Of a stretch of DNA of 64,000 nucleotides, positions 1 to 9,795 are shown piece after piece. The notes beneath the pieces were generated by a model, which saw nothing but the letters and a program-made list of their open reading frames with translations, was not told the DNA's origin and searched no databases. Both the position numbers and the translations under genes were made by a program. Every line of letters begins with the position of its first letter. Positions within the stretch are counted from its first letter, which is position 1. Source of the stretch: Bacteroidota bacterium (lineage in GTDB: Bacteria; Bacteroidota; Bacteroidia; Bacteroidales; CAIWKO01); NCBI GenBank assembly GCA_037133915.1, contig JBAXND010000021.1, positions 1 to 64,000 on the forward strand. Direction: 5' to 3'.

Positions 1-28
1 AAGCCGGGCTTATGCTTCGGCTTCTTTC
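1..28 (+). terminator. possible terminator hairpin of a gene left of the window
   Basis: AAGCCG at 1-6 can pair with CGGCTT at 18-23 (loop 11), followed by a short pyrimidine stretch. It would end a rightward gene lying outside the window. The T-run is weak and the stem is only 6 bp, so this is tentative. Confidence 0.3.
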
Positions 29-109
29 AAACTTTTACCGGACAACAGTGAATAATAATAAACGTTTTTTCATTTTATATGTGTTTAGTTAGTAGATGTT
101 TTTTTGAAA

Positions 110-1258
110 TTATTTTTTAATCAGTACCTTTTGAGCACAGTTCATACCATTGCCCGATATCCTGAAAAAATACATGCCGCTTGCAAATCCTTGGTCGCTC
201 ACATTAATAATATTGGAAGTGCCGGTCATCTGCTCCGATGACACTTTCACACCTTGTACATTATATATATCAAGAGTGAAGTGCTCATTGCTTCCTTCAG
301 GAAGATTCACATTTACAAAAGTACTCGCCGGATTAGGATATATCTGCACGTCTGTTTCAGGATTCGCCTGAACCGGGATACCGGCCGTAGCCAGCGTATG
401 CCTCCTGAAGAACTGCCACATTTCCATCACCTCAGTGATATCATTCGTAGGTTGAAAGAGCAGTGTATGACTTGCGCCAATCATTTTATAGAACCATACT
501 TCCGATTCAAGAGTGCCGCTCGAATACTGATAGCGTTCCACGGTTATACTGTCATTAGCCGTATTCGGGAAACTGAATGTTACAGGCGTAGTATCACAGG
601 CATTATTCCCCACCCAGAAACTTATCAGGGCTTCAGCATCCATTCCGTACAAGTTACCTGAATAATAAACTGTAGAATCAGATGTGCCATGAAAATGAAT
701 GATGGGAACATGCCTTCCCGGGTTTAAATTAGTAAGCATATTTCCGATGGTGCCCGACATGGAACCAAAGGCCGCTATTCTTGTATTGGACTGCAGCGCC
801 ATACGCTCCGTCATGAAACCGCCCATCGAGAAACCGCACAGATACACGCGATGGATATCAATGGCGTATTTTGCAATAGCAGTATCAATCAATGCATTTA
901 TAAACCCGATATCATTGATACCTGCGTTGAGGGTGTAACCCATATATCCTGCACCCGAATTCCATGCAGAGCTCCCGAGTAAAGGATCTACAATTGCCTG
1001 AGGGAATATGCAGATGATATTTGCCGTGTCAGCAATGTAGTTCAGCCCGATGCCCGAAAAATTGTTCATGTCATCACCCAGTCCGTGCAGCGCTATGATT
1101 AGTGAGGCCGGTACAGATGCGTTGTAGTTCACCGATTGATATACCCGGTAGCTTCTTGAGATACCGCCAAACATCATGGTTTTATTGGTCCACAATGCCT
1201 GAGTTTCGCTGCAAAAGAAAACAATTGCCAAAATAAAGAGGAGTAAGGCTTTTCTCAT
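110..1258 (-). CDS. secreted alpha/beta-hydrolase (feruloyl esterase / PHB depolymerase-like) with T9SS type A sorting domain
   Basis: A 382-residue exported protein. Residues 1-21 form a signal peptide ending SETQA. The rest of residues 22-290 reads as an alpha/beta-hydrolase: an oxyanion-type HGLGDD segment near 58-63, nucleophile Ser144 in GFSMGG, a likely acid Asp194 in HGTSD and a likely His264 in GASHT. That order and spacing fit the secreted LpqC / feruloyl esterase / polyhydroxybutyrate depolymerase group, which cleaves ester bonds in polymers. From about residue 300 a T9SS type A domain follows (IYPNPAS near 307 and KVLIKK at the end), so the product should cross the outer membrane and be released or anchored at the surface. 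The substrate cannot be told from sequence. The gene stands alone; no promoter match was found upstream of its start. Confidence 0.85.
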   Translation of the reverse strand: MRKALLLFILAIVFFCSETQALWTNKTMMFGGISRSYRVYQSVNYNASVPASLIIALHGLGDDMNNFSGIGLNYIADTANIICIFPQAIVDPLLGSSAWNSGAGYMGYTLNAGINDIGFINALIDTAIAKYAIDIHRVYLCGFSMGGFMTERMALQSNTRIAAFGSMSGTIGNMLTNLNPGRHVPIIHFHGTSDSTVYYSGNLYGMDAEALISFWVGNNACDTTPVTFSFPNTANDSITVERYQYSSGTLESEVWFYKMIGASHTLLFQPTNDITEVMEMWQFFRRHTLATAGIPVQANPETDVQIYPNPASTFVNVNLPEGSNEHFTLDIYNVQGVKVSSEQMTGTSNIINVSDQGFASGMYFFRISGNGMNCAQKVLIKK

Positions 1259-1733
1259 AAGGAATAATTATAGTTGGTTATTATCCTATAAAAATATCTT
1301 TTTTTATTCAGGAATTGGTCAAAGTGAAAAAAATATTTCCCGTTTATGAATAAGCAAAGCAAGGTATTTAGTGCAAAATTGTAAAGGCAATAGGCCAGGA
1401 AATCATCTTTTTTCTACTCGAAACCGTCCATAATTAATCCATTTTTAATTATTAATTATTCATGATTAGTTAATATTCTAATCCTATGTTAATAACTTTT
1501 TTGCTGATAATAGCCCATAATTATACTTCTAAGTAGCTGTAAATTAGAGTTATTATATTTCCTAATCCGAAAATTCCTAATCAGTCCTTAATAATTTCAT
1601 CGACTAATTATTAGTGTTTGTCGACGAAATATGTAACTTTGTGTGAAATTCTGCGTAACACCGCTTGATTTGAAATCAGAAAATAAGCAAATCACTAAAT
1701 AATTTAAACGTTTACTAACTAAATTCAACTAAA
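1259..1733. other. AT-rich intergenic region between divergent genes
   Basis: The 475 bases between the leftward esterase gene and the rightward TPR gene contain no credible reading frame. The stretch is very rich in A and T, with many TTAATTA-type words around 1430-1530. The only recognisable signal is the -7 element for the TPR gene at 1634. Confidence 0.6.
1634..1641 (+). promoter_or_regulatory. Bacteroidota -7 element for the TPR protein gene
   Basis: TAACTTTG matches TAnnTTTG. A TTTG at 1617-1620 lies only 13 bases upstream, too close for the usual -33 box, so only the -7 part is convincing. Transcription would begin near 1648, leaving a leader of about 85 bases. Confidence 0.45.
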
Positions 1734-2291
1734 ATGAAAACTAAAACAGCAATGCGTGACAGGGGGAGACCTGCACCACGCTCGGGCAAGGTTAAGCTGG
1801 CAATGTTTGCCACTCTTGCGCTGTTAATCGTTGCATCAGCAATTATGGTGCTGAACGGTAACAGAATGCCCAAGAACGATCAGTTGTATGAAAAGTACAA
1901 CACAGGTTATCAGGCCGACATGACACAGAGAGACGGTGTGGTAGAGAATACATCCTTTGCGAACGGGATGGACCTCTTTACCGCTAAAGATTTCGGTGGA
2001 GCTATTTCAGCGCTCAGCAATGTGCAGGCCGGCGACCAGAACTACACCGCTTCTATTTTTTACAGAGGCCTTGCTTACATGCAAACCAACGACCACATGA
2101 ACGCTATTGCTGATTTCACGGCTGTAGCTAATGCCGGTCAGACCAACCTCGCTGCTGATGCACAATGGTTCCTTGCATTGTGTTATCTTAAGGTAGGCGA
2201 AGAAACTGATGCCAAGGATATACTTACAACTATTGCTAAATCTAACCCCTACGACGGAGAAAAAGCAACCGAACTGTTGAGCCAGCTGTAA
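1734..2291 (+). CDS. membrane-anchored tetratricopeptide repeat protein
   Basis: 185 residues. A basic N-terminus (residues 1-22, with several Arg and Lys) precedes one hydrophobic helix at about 23-41, so the protein should be anchored in the inner membrane with its C-terminal part in the periplasm. Residues 70-185 form about three TPR-like helical pairs, seen in phrases such as FYRGLAYMQTND and AQWFLALCYLKVGE with the small-residue spacing typical of TPRs. Proteins of this layout in Bacteroidota act as scaffolds; no enzyme motif is present. The gene is monocistronic: it has its own -7 element upstream and a hairpin terminator after the stop. Specific role unknown. Confidence 0.7.
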   Translation: MKTKTAMRDRGRPAPRSGKVKLAMFATLALLIVASAIMVLNGNRMPKNDQLYEKYNTGYQADMTQRDGVVENTSFANGMDLFTAKDFGGAISALSNVQAGDQNYTASIFYRGLAYMQTNDHMNAIADFTAVANAGQTNLAADAQWFLALCYLKVGEETDAKDILTTIAKSNPYDGEKATELLSQL

Positions 2292-2350
2292 CAGGCTGCC
2301 CGGGCGTTATGACCCCGGCAACAGAAAAATATATTGTATAATGATTTAAG

Positions 2351-2385
2351 GAAAGGTTGTCTCAAAAGGGCAACCTTTTCTTATT
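2351..2385 (+). terminator. rho-independent terminator after the TPR gene
   Basis: AAAGGTTG at 2352-2359 pairs with CAACCTTT at 2371-2378 across an 11-base loop and is followed by a T-rich run. It ends the transcript of the gene that stops at 2291, so the next gene must have its own promoter. Confidence 0.65.
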
Positions 2386-2409
2386 GTAGCTATTGTTGGC
2401 TTTTTTTAA

Positions 2410-2417
2410 TAATTTTG
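2410..2417 (+). promoter_or_regulatory. -7 element for the caspase/TPR-RHS operon
   Basis: TAATTTTG matches TAnnTTTG just downstream of the preceding terminator. Transcription would start near 2424, which excludes a TTG start at 2393 and favours ATG at 2489. No well-placed -33 box was found. Confidence 0.5.
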
Positions 2418-2488
2418 AAGTCCTGATGAGTTTCGGGGAATTACTTTTTACTTATTACCTTTATAAAGCACAAACTAATAGTGTTTTT

Positions 2489-5400
2489 ATGCAACAGTTC
2501 GGGGGCAGAACGTCTTTTAGCAAAATCGTCGTTTTCATCTTTTGCCTGATTGCGTTTATGCCGTTGATGCTCGTTGCTCAAACAGGAAGAGGCATTATTG
2601 TTAATAAGGATAAGGAAAAGTCTGGTTTTACACGCGCCGTTGTGGTCGGTGTTTCCGAATATCCGAATCTTCCTGAAAACCGCCAGCTGCAATTTGCCGA
2701 CGATGATGCACTGCTATTTTATGCCCTTCTTAAACGTCTGTATCCGGCAAAAGACAACGAAAATATCCGTCTTATCCTGAATGCCGAAGCAAGCGCGGTG
2801 CAAATCAAAGAAACTATTTCAGAACTTATAGATGAATCGTCCGGCGGCGACCGCCTGATTATTTATTTTGCCGGTCATGGCGATGTGTTCAGCGATTCGG
2901 CGAAACGCATTGACGATGCATTCCTGCTTTGTCACGGCGCTTCTACAGATGCCGATTATTCAATCTCAGATGCCGTCAGCATGATGGATTTACATAAACT
3001 GATAGCTTCAGGTCTTGAAAAAAATATTTCGGTTCTTTTAGTAACCGATGCCTGCCGTTCGGGAAAATATGCTACTTCACAAACCGGTGCATATGCTACT
3101 GCCCGCGTACTGTCTGAAAAATGGGACAAAATTTCACGCATCGCATCATGCCAGGCCAACGAGTCATCCTATGAAGATCCGCAATGGGGAGGCGGCCATG
3201 GCGCTTTTACTTATTTTCTTATTGATGGAATGGCAGGTGCCGCCGACGAAATGGGCGACAGCCTGGTTGACTTCTCTGAGCTGGAATTCTATGTAAAAAA
3301 ATCGGTACGCATGGCAACGGCCAAGAAACAAAATCCGGTGTTTCTGGGAGATGCCAACACGGAAATTTCATCCGTCAGCGGCGAGAAATTTGATAAGCAA
3401 ATGAACGTCGAATCATTACTGGCTTCGCGTGCTACTGGCAATCCTGTATTTTCGGCAGATACGGCTGTGAATAAAATTATTCTTGCATTTATGTCATGCC
3501 TGCATTCAGACCGTTTGCTTGAACCGGCTGATGCATGCGCCTATTCTTACTATAAAGACTTGCAAAATTCTCAGGCCGATAAAAAGACCATACGCAAAGC
3601 GAAAGGAAGTCTCTTTGTGGCTTTGGATAATAGTGCGCAAAAAGTTCTTGATATTTATCTCAGCGGTAGCGGGAATATGCCGCCGGCAGCACAATTCGAG
3701 AAAGCCGCACGGGAAATTGGAGTTGCCCGCGAATTATTCATCACCAAAACGGCGCTTATAAAAACAATGCTTCCCAAAAAGCTCTTCCTCGAAGCCATGG
3801 CTATAATTCGTGCCGAAAACAGGCCAGAATACAAAACGGCAGAAAAGAAACTGAAAAAATCGAATAAACTGGATAAAAATGCTGCGTATTCATACAATGC
3901 ATTAGGAAAACTCTATCTGCTCAACGGTCATTATGCTGTTGCTGAAACAAGTCTTAAAAAAGCTATTGAGCGCGCTCCCCGGTGGACTTATCCAAAGAGC
4001 AATCTGGGTTTGGTATATAGCAGCAGAAGAATGTGGGCGCAGTCGGAAAATATTTTTCGTGGTCTTGTACTTTCCGACAGTACTTTTTCGTGGGGCTACA
4101 ATAACCTCGGCTGTCTGTATTTTGATCAGGGGAAATACGAGAACTGCCGCTTGCTGTGGCAAAAAGCAATTCGCCTGCAACCCGGCGACCCTGTACCTGT
4201 TATGAATCTGGGTACACTCGCCAAAGATCAGGGGCGGTTGGCCGATGCCAAAAAATATTTTATGGAAGCAAAGATCATGGATACGCTGTATGCTGATGTC
4301 AATATCAAATTAGGTGACTATTACAGCACATTCATCGATTCACTTAAAGTCGCCGAAAATTATTATTTAAAAGCCATTTCACTGGAACCGTTTTTTGCAG
4401 AATACTATAATTCATTGGGAAATTTCTACAAAGGTTTCGATGTCACCCTGCCTGTTTATCATTTGTCTGAGGCCCTTTTCAGAAAAGCCATTGAGCTTGA
4501 TCCGTACAATGAAGATGCCTATTATAATTTAAGCAGTTATTATTTGAGCACCGGCGATATTGCTGCTTCAGAGAAAATAATGAAGCAGTGTATGTCAAAA
4601 TGCAAAGGCTCTGCCAGGTCGTTGTATCTGATGGGCATTAATTCCTGGAACCGAAAAGAATATACCGGCGCTGAAAAAATCTTCAAAACTTCCATAGAAA
4701 AAGACCCGCTTTTTCTCAGCAGTTATCTTAAACTCGGTGAATTCTATGAACAGCTGAATCGCCCGGCTGACGCGGAAAAACTCTATCGTGATGCCGCTTT
4801 TATTTTTCCCGATTCGCCTTTGCTGTATTATCGTCTTGCCAATTTCTACTTTAGACAAAATACCACTGATTCTGCCATTCGTTGGTACCGGAAAAGTATT
4901 GAGGTCGATTCGTTCTATTCATACGGCTATTCTTCACTTGCCTATATTTTTCTGAAACAGGGGAATTTCCAATCGGCAAAACAATATTTTTTGGAAGCAC
5001 AACAACTCAATCCTTACAAGCACAAGTCAGTCGAGTTTGCTTACCTTTTAAAAAGCCGCGCCGATTCGCTGGCTCTCGACGCCCTGAGTGATCAAACTGC
5101 TTCGGGAAAACAGAAACTTAAAACTGTTGTGAATGCCTATAATACTGCATTAGAGCTGGACCCCGGCAATGTGAACACTGCCATTGGCATTGCGCATGTT
5201 TATTATCTAACCGATAAACCTGAAGATGCAATGAAATATATTGAACCGCTGCAATCATCGGGAACCTTGTCTTTGCTCATTAAGGAATCTGTAAATGCTC
5301 TGTATGCCCGAATTCTTCTTGATTTAAATAAGCCTGCCGAGGCAATTAATATTTATGACGTACTGATGGCGAATGACCCTTTTCCGTCGTATCTTGGTAA

Positions 5401-5566
5401 GGCACTGGCGCTGTATCAGCAAGGAAATACTGACGCTGCAATCCTGTTGTTTAAGAAAGAAAAAATTGAAAACCCTCAATACCTGAATCAAACGTGGCTT
5501 AAAACTATGTACAGTCCCAAAACATTGAAATTGATTGAATCCCTGTCACAATTATGCAATAAATAG
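2489..5566 (+). CDS. exported caspase-fold (peptidase C14) protein with long TPR array
   Basis: 1025 residues from ATG 2489, chosen because it begins a good signal peptide (hydrophobic stretch then LMLVAQ) and lies after the promoter element. In-frame ATG 2426 and TTG 2393 are less likely. Residues about 45-300 are a caspase-like domain: VVVGVSEY strand, catalytic His130 in FAGHGD and Cys189 in VTDACRSGK, the standard dyad of metacaspase-type C14 enzymes. A helical linker follows, and from about 440 to 1000 comes a run of roughly a dozen TPR units (for example YNALGKLYLLNGHYAVAE and NLGCLYFDQGKYE). Both catalytic residues are present, so it may be an active Arg/Lys-type protease; substrate and partners are unknown. 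Location is periplasmic or surface. The next gene begins 6 bases after the stop, implying one transcript. Confidence 0.85.
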   Translation: MQQFGGRTSFSKIVVFIFCLIAFMPLMLVAQTGRGIIVNKDKEKSGFTRAVVVGVSEYPNLPENRQLQFADDDALLFYALLKRLYPAKDNENIRLILNAEASAVQIKETISELIDESSGGDRLIIYFAGHGDVFSDSAKRIDDAFLLCHGASTDADYSISDAVSMMDLHKLIASGLEKNISVLLVTDACRSGKYATSQTGAYATARVLSEKWDKISRIASCQANESSYEDPQWGGGHGAFTYFLIDGMAGAADEMGDSLVDFSELEFYVKKSVRMATAKKQNPVFLGDANTEISSVSGEKFDKQMNVESLLASRATGNPVFSADTAVNKIILAFMSCLHSDRLLEPADACAYSYYKDLQNSQADKKTIRKAKGSLFVALDNSAQKVLDIYLSGSGNMPPAAQFEKAAREIGVARELFITKTALIKTMLPKKLFLEAMAIIRAENRPEYKTAEKKLKKSNKLDKNAAYSYNALGKLYLLNGHYAVAETSLKKAIERAPRWTYPKSNLGLVYSSRRMWAQSENIFRGLVLSDSTFSWGYNNLGCLYFDQGKYENCRLLWQKAIRLQPGDPVPVMNLGTLAKDQGRLADAKKYFMEAKIMDTLYADVNIKLGDYYSTFIDSLKVAENYYLKAISLEPFFAEYYNSLGNFYKGFDVTLPVYHLSEALFRKAIELDPYNEDAYYNLSSYYLSTGDIAASEKIMKQCMSKCKGSARSLYLMGINSWNRKEYTGAEKIFKTSIEKDPLFLSSYLKLGEFYEQLNRPADAEKLYRDAAFIFPDSPLLYYRLANFYFRQNTTDSAIRWYRKSIEVDSFYSYGYSSLAYIFLKQGNFQSAKQYFLEAQQLNPYKHKSVEFAYLLKSRADSLALDALSDQTASGKQKLKTVVNAYNTALELDPGNVNTAIGIAHVYYLTDKPEDAMKYIEPLQSSGTLSLLIKESVNALYARILLDLNKPAEAINIYDVLMANDPFPSYLGKALALYQQGNTDAAILLFKKEKIENPQYLNQTWLKTMYSPKTLKLIESLSQLCNK

Positions 5567-5572
5567 TGTGGT

Positions 5573-7075
5573 ATGAAACGTAAACTGCTAATATTAATTC
5601 TGCCATTATTTCTATTGTTCAATGTGTTTTGCTTTGCCGCTGTAAATCCTAAAAACGGAAATTTCTATGTCGGCTATATGGATTTTGTGTTCAGCAATTC
5701 CCCAATGAAGCTTCAAATTTCCAGAACCTATAATTCAAAGATTGCTGATATAGGCTGGTTTGGAGTAGGATGGGGGAGCGATTACGAAACTTACCTTATA
5801 ACCCTGCCGGGTGGCGGCGTGCTTATGTTTAACAACGGCAGCGGAAAACGGGATGTGCAAAAGCCCAAAGAATGGGATATGCAGGATATCTCTGTTGCCA
5901 TTGATGAATTGGTAACAGCTATGAAAACAGAAGGCAGGTTAACTACTCCCGATGAGATTTTAAAAATGAAATCCAGGCTGCTCAATGACCAGGAGGTGCG
6001 TCACACGTACTGGAAAAAATATCTGAACAAGGGAATGGTCAGAAATCGTGTGATTGCACCCGGTACAAAGCTGTATTCAAGCTGCGGTTGTGGCGGTTTT
6101 GAATATATTGTTGCTACTGCCGAAGGATTCAACCGGTCAAATTCCAACGGGAACACAGAGTTTTTTAACCTTGCGGGGAAACTGATAAAAATTGAAGATG
6201 CCAAGGGGAACAGCTTGAACTTTGAATTCAGCGATTCACTTTTTATTAAAAAAATAAGTGACAACAGCGGCAACTTTCTTCTAATTGATGTCAATAAAAA
6301 CGGAAGGATTATTCAGGTTGCTGATCAGAAAAACAGGGTCGCAAAATATGAATATGACCAGAAAAATAATCTTACTTACAGCTGCGATATCGGAGCCCAC
6401 ATTTATAGATATGAGTACGACGGTAACAGCAACATGACCTCGATTATATATACGGACGGTCAGCGCATGGCAATAGAATACAATAAATCGGGCTTTGCCA
6501 CCAAAGTAATTTACCGCGACAGCACCAGTACCGAATATCAATATCCCAGCGTATCGGATACCGAATATGGCTCTGTGGTCATTCAGCGAAACAAAAAAGA
6601 TAGCATTACAAGTAAAGAATCACGCTGGTACAGTTTGAAAACAGATGCCATTGGAACGTCCTGGGTATGGCGGCTGTCGCTGATAATTAATGATAAGGAT
6701 TCATGCATTCAAATCTTTAATGAAGCACACCACCGGATTGATACGTTGTTTAAAAATAAAGAAATCTACAAGTATAGCTATGATATTAAAGGCAACTTGC
6801 TAAAAATATGCGAAATTTCCGGACGCTGCGCCGACGTTATTATTACGGATAATCTGTTGAAAACTATTACCGTTGAATCCCGCAATTTTAATTTTTCTTA
6901 TGACGATAAAAATACGCCTCTGCTTGTGACAACACCTTCGGGGGCAAGCCTCAATTGCCCGGTAAACTTTTCAAAAGCCGCCACGGACGCGGAACTTACT
7001 CAACTTGAGCTCTGGCTTAGGGTGCTGTCGTACACTTACATCACCGACAATATTGACAATCTTTGGAGCCGTTGA
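5573..7075 (+). CDS. secreted RHS/YD-repeat protein, short form without C-terminal toxin core
   Basis: 500 residues with a signal peptide (residues 1-22, ending CFAA). The N-terminal part (about 23-75) resembles the DUF6531 opening of RHS proteins: NPKNGNFYV, then SRTYNSK and FGVGWGSDYE. From about 200 onward there are YD-type repeats such as YEYDQKNNLTY and YRYEYDGNSNMTSI, the strands that build the RHS cocoon. Usual RHS proteins exceed 1000 residues and end in a conserved core plus a variable toxin tip; here the frame stops at 500 with neither, so the protein is either truncated or a dedicated short shell. The gap to the upstream caspase/TPR gene is 6 bases, so the two are probably co-expressed. 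No immunity gene follows. Function unknown. Confidence 0.75.
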   Translation: MKRKLLILILPLFLLFNVFCFAAVNPKNGNFYVGYMDFVFSNSPMKLQISRTYNSKIADIGWFGVGWGSDYETYLITLPGGGVLMFNNGSGKRDVQKPKEWDMQDISVAIDELVTAMKTEGRLTTPDEILKMKSRLLNDQEVRHTYWKKYLNKGMVRNRVIAPGTKLYSSCGCGGFEYIVATAEGFNRSNSNGNTEFFNLAGKLIKIEDAKGNSLNFEFSDSLFIKKISDNSGNFLLIDVNKNGRIIQVADQKNRVAKYEYDQKNNLTYSCDIGAHIYRYEYDGNSNMTSIIYTDGQRMAIEYNKSGFATKVIYRDSTSTEYQYPSVSDTEYGSVVIQRNKKDSITSKESRWYSLKTDAIGTSWVWRLSLIINDKDSCIQIFNEAHHRIDTLFKNKEIYKYSYDIKGNLLKICEISGRCADVIITDNLLKTITVESRNFNFSYDDKNTPLLVTTPSGASLNCPVNFSKAATDAELTQLELWLRVLSYTYITDNIDNLWSR

Positions 7076-7179
7076 CAATTTAAATGTGAATAAAAATTAT
7101 TTCGTAGCGGCAACCTTTATGTTACTAATCTTGTTAATTATATTATTATTCGGGTGCTTTACCTGATAAATGAAATGCC

Positions 7180-7187
7180 TATATTTG
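7180..7187 (+). promoter_or_regulatory. -7 element for the collagen-like fibre gene
   Basis: TATATTTG is an exact TAnnTTTG match, 45 bases before ATG 7232. It lies downstream of the in-frame GTG at 7154, ruling that start out. The -33 box is not evident. Confidence 0.5.
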
Positions 7188-7231
7188 CGTTGCAATTAAA
7201 ATTAAATACAAAAAAATCAAACACTTTAGTC

Positions 7232-9556
7232 ATGTTTAGAACACTTTATAAACTAACAGCACTGATTATATTTATTGTCTCAGTGCAAGCTATTATACCT
7301 CATTCAGCTAATGCTCAGCAAAATGTAGGTATTAATGCAACCGGTGCACTGCCCGATCCATCCTCCGCTCTTGATATTGATTCGAAATCAAAAGGGCTGC
7401 TTATCCCAAGAATGACCTCTGTACAACGCTTGAGCATTCCGTTACCGGCTAACGGATTAATGGTATATGATACGGACAATAAATGTGTCTTTTTTTATGA
7501 TGCAACCATTCCGTCATGGGTATCCATGTGTACAGGCGGTAGTGGCGGTAGCGGAGTCACGGGACCAACCGGTCCTCAGGGACCCCAGGGTCCGATGGGT
7601 CCTCAGGGACCTGCCGGTGCAAACGGAGCTAATGGAGCTAATGGCGCTAATGGTACTAATGGAACGAATGGAGCACAAGGTCCTACCGGTCCCACCGGTG
7701 CAGGTCTTCCGGGTCCAACAGGCCCTGCCGGTCCTGCCGGCGCAAGCGGCGCTAATGGTGTAACCGGACCTACAGGTGCAGGTCTTCCGGGTCCGACAGG
7801 CCCTGCCGGCCCTGCCGGAGCAAATGGTGCAATAGGTGTAACAGGTCCCACAGGAGCTGGTCTTCCCGGTCCGACCGGCCCGACCGGTGCTGCCGGTGTT
7901 GCCGGAGCCGCAGGGATAACAGGCCCAACCGGATTGAAAGGTGCTACAGGTGTTACAGGTCCCGCCGGAACAGCCGGTGTTAATGGAACAACAGGTCCCG
8001 CCGGTGTAACCGGTCCTTCAGGTCCCGTTGGTTGCGCCAGCGTAAATTATCTTTTTAAATCCAACGGCACAACAGGAACATGTACTGTTGCACCGGTATT
8101 TGAAACTAACTTCGGAAAAGTAGGAATTGGCAATACCAGCCCCAGTCAAAGGCTTGATGTTACCGGAAATATTAATGTTGCAAACGACAGCGTTTACATG
8201 ATAAATAATCATTGCGTTCTTACCATTAAAGGAAGCAATAATCTTTTTGTCGGCGACGATGCCGCTTACTGGAATAATACTACCGGCTCCTTTGGAACCG
8301 CGGTAGGCAAGGCTGCAATGTTTGCAAATACAACCGGCTCAAACAATACTGCAACAGGTGCAAATGCCATGTATTCGAATAATATAGGCTACAATAATAC
8401 TGCTACCGGAACCAAGGCAATGTATTCGAACACATCAGGAAATAATAATGCAGCCTTTGGTGCCTATTCGCTCTATACAAATACCACCGGCGGCTCCAAC
8501 ACAGCGCAGGGCTATAATACACTTTATTATAATACTACGGGAAACCAGAACACTGCGGCTGGCTATGGTGCCCTTTATGTCAATACTACCGGTTATGTAA
8601 ATACCGCTTTGGGTGCATGGACACTTTATTCAAATACAACAGGTACTGAAAACACAGGTACGGGAAGTGCATCCTTATACCATAATACGACCGGTATGCA
8701 GAATACCGGTATGGGAACCTGGACACTGTATCGCACAACCACCGGCTCACTTAATACAGCGGTAGGTCATAATTCTCTTTACGAGAATACAACGGCTAGT
8801 AATAATACCGGCGTTGGAGCTTTATCACTCTATTTCAATACCACAGGCTCTAAGAATACCGCAACCGGGGGTTCGGCGTTGAAGAATAACACCACCGGAT
8901 ATAATAATACCGCAGCCGGCTACAACGCACTTTTTGGTGTGGTGTACGGACATGACAATACCGCTATTGGCTATAATGCAAATGTGAATGACAGCAGTCT
9001 GAGCAATGTTTCAGTAATCGGTTCAAACGCAAAAGCCATGAATAGCAATGAGGTGCGTTTGGGCGATAATACCATTACCTTCTTTTATTGTATGGGCGCT
9101 TTCAATGCCATTACCGCCAATCCTGCAAATCTTTATGTTGACGCCGCCGGCCGTATTATGAGGTCTGCCTCTTCGGCACGCTACAAAAATAATATTACCG
9201 ACCTTGAAATCAACACAGAGAATATATATAAGCTGAGGCCTGTTTCATATAACTCTAATGGTGAAAAGGGCAGATTCTTTGGCCTGATTGCTGAAGAAGT
9301 GGCATTGGTAATTCCTGAATTGGTTGAATGGGCTCACGAAAAAGATGTTGTGAAAGGCAGTACTTCCGATGCCCTGATTCCCGATGCGGTGAAGTACCCC
9401 GCACTCTCAATCCTGCTTCTTAAAGAAGTTCAGAAACATCAACAAATGTTGCTTGAAAAAGACAAAGAAGTTGCAAACCTCAAAACTTTGATTGATGAGC
9501 TTAGTAAATCGAATGCCGCATTAAACGAACGACTGGAAAAACTTGAAAAGAAATAG
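7232..9556 (+). CDS. exported collagen-like / head-fibre protein with S74 self-cleaving chaperone domain
   Basis: 774 residues from ATG 7232, which starts a signal peptide ending ANAQ. Order of parts: a Bacteroidota surface-protein N-domain ([17 protein letters not shown], also found in the protein at 17038-18345); a collagen-type Gly-X-Y tract of about 160 residues (DNA 7556-8030) rich in GPTGP and GPAGP; a linker with a beta-roll-type region made of about 20 repeats of the form NTTGxxNTAxGxxALY (DNA about 8270-8960); and a C-terminal S74 intramolecular chaperone (SSARYKNNI near 649, FGLIAEEV near 684) followed by a coiled coil (about 735-774). In phage tail spikes this domain trimerises the fibre and cleaves itself off at the Ser before the Ala/Arg motif. 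Here it is a chromosomal secreted fibre, probably trimeric. A terminator follows. Confidence 0.85.
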   Translation: MFRTLYKLTALIIFIVSVQAIIPHSANAQQNVGINATGALPDPSSALDIDSKSKGLLIPRMTSVQRLSIPLPANGLMVYDTDNKCVFFYDATIPSWVSMCTGGSGGSGVTGPTGPQGPQGPMGPQGPAGANGANGANGANGTNGTNGAQGPTGPTGAGLPGPTGPAGPAGASGANGVTGPTGAGLPGPTGPAGPAGANGAIGVTGPTGAGLPGPTGPTGAAGVAGAAGITGPTGLKGATGVTGPAGTAGVNGTTGPAGVTGPSGPVGCASVNYLFKSNGTTGTCTVAPVFETNFGKVGIGNTSPSQRLDVTGNINVANDSVYMINNHCVLTIKGSNNLFVGDDAAYWNNTTGSFGTAVGKAAMFANTTGSNNTATGANAMYSNNIGYNNTATGTKAMYSNTSGNNNAAFGAYSLYTNTTGGSNTAQGYNTLYYNTTGNQNTAAGYGALYVNTTGYVNTALGAWTLYSNTTGTENTGTGSASLYHNTTGMQNTGMGTWTLYRTTTGSLNTAVGHNSLYENTTASNNTGVGALSLYFNTTGSKNTATGGSALKNNTTGYNNTAAGYNALFGVVYGHDNTAIGYNANVNDSSLSNVSVIGSNAKAMNSNEVRLGDNTITFFYCMGAFNAITANPANLYVDAAGRIMRSASSARYKNNITDLEINTENIYKLRPVSYNSNGEKGRFFGLIAEEVALVIPELVEWAHEKDVVKGSTSDALIPDAVKYPALSILLLKEVQKHQQMLLEKDKEVANLKTLIDELSKSNAALNERLEKLEKK
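7556..8030 (+). repeat. collagen-type Gly-X-Y coding repeat
   Basis: Degenerate 9-bp units encode Gly-X-Y triplets. At least two longer near-identical blocks (around 7693-7740 and 7783-7820, reading [13 protein letters not shown]) show recent internal duplication. Such tracts change length easily by slippage or recombination without breaking the frame. Confidence 0.85.
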
Positions 9557-9580
9557 GAGAGGGCAACCTCACCTGAACCG

Positions 9581-9612
9581 GAAGCCGTCTGATTCACGAC
9601 GGTTTCTTTTTT
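9581..9612 (+). terminator. rho-independent terminator of the fibre gene
   Basis: GAAGCCGTC at 9581-9589 pairs with GACGGTTTC at 9598-9606 (one G-U pair) and is followed by a run of T. Confidence 0.75.
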
Positions 9613-9795
9613 AGAATAAAAATGTTTGATTTTGTTTTCATACTTGTAAACCAACTGCTGTTAGTAATTAAATAAAAGAATTAGCACCCCAGAGGCAACC
9701 AATACCACAATTGACACGTCTGAAAAAAGTGAATATGTAATTTATTAAATTGAGCGTTTCTTTCTATTAATATTAATAAAACAATTAACGATAAA

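Noticed and set aside
1259..1733. Search for a tRNA or small RNA in the AT-rich gap.
   Set aside because: No cloverleaf-type pairing or GC-rich stem was found; composition is nearly all A and T apart from the promoter region.
2393..2488. N-terminal extension of the caspase/TPR protein from TTG 2393 or ATG 2426.
   Set aside because: TTG 2393 lies before the -7 element; the extension would bury the signal peptide. ATG 2426 sits almost at the expected transcript start.
7603..7851. Minus-strand open frame reading Gly-Pro-Ala-Gly-Pro repeats.
   Set aside because: It is the mirror of the collagen-type codons of the plus-strand fibre gene, which has a signal peptide, promoter and folded C-terminal domain.
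7232..9556. Prophage tail fibre.
   Set aside because: It has a signal peptide and a Bacteroidota surface-protein N-domain, and no other phage gene is in the neighbourhood.
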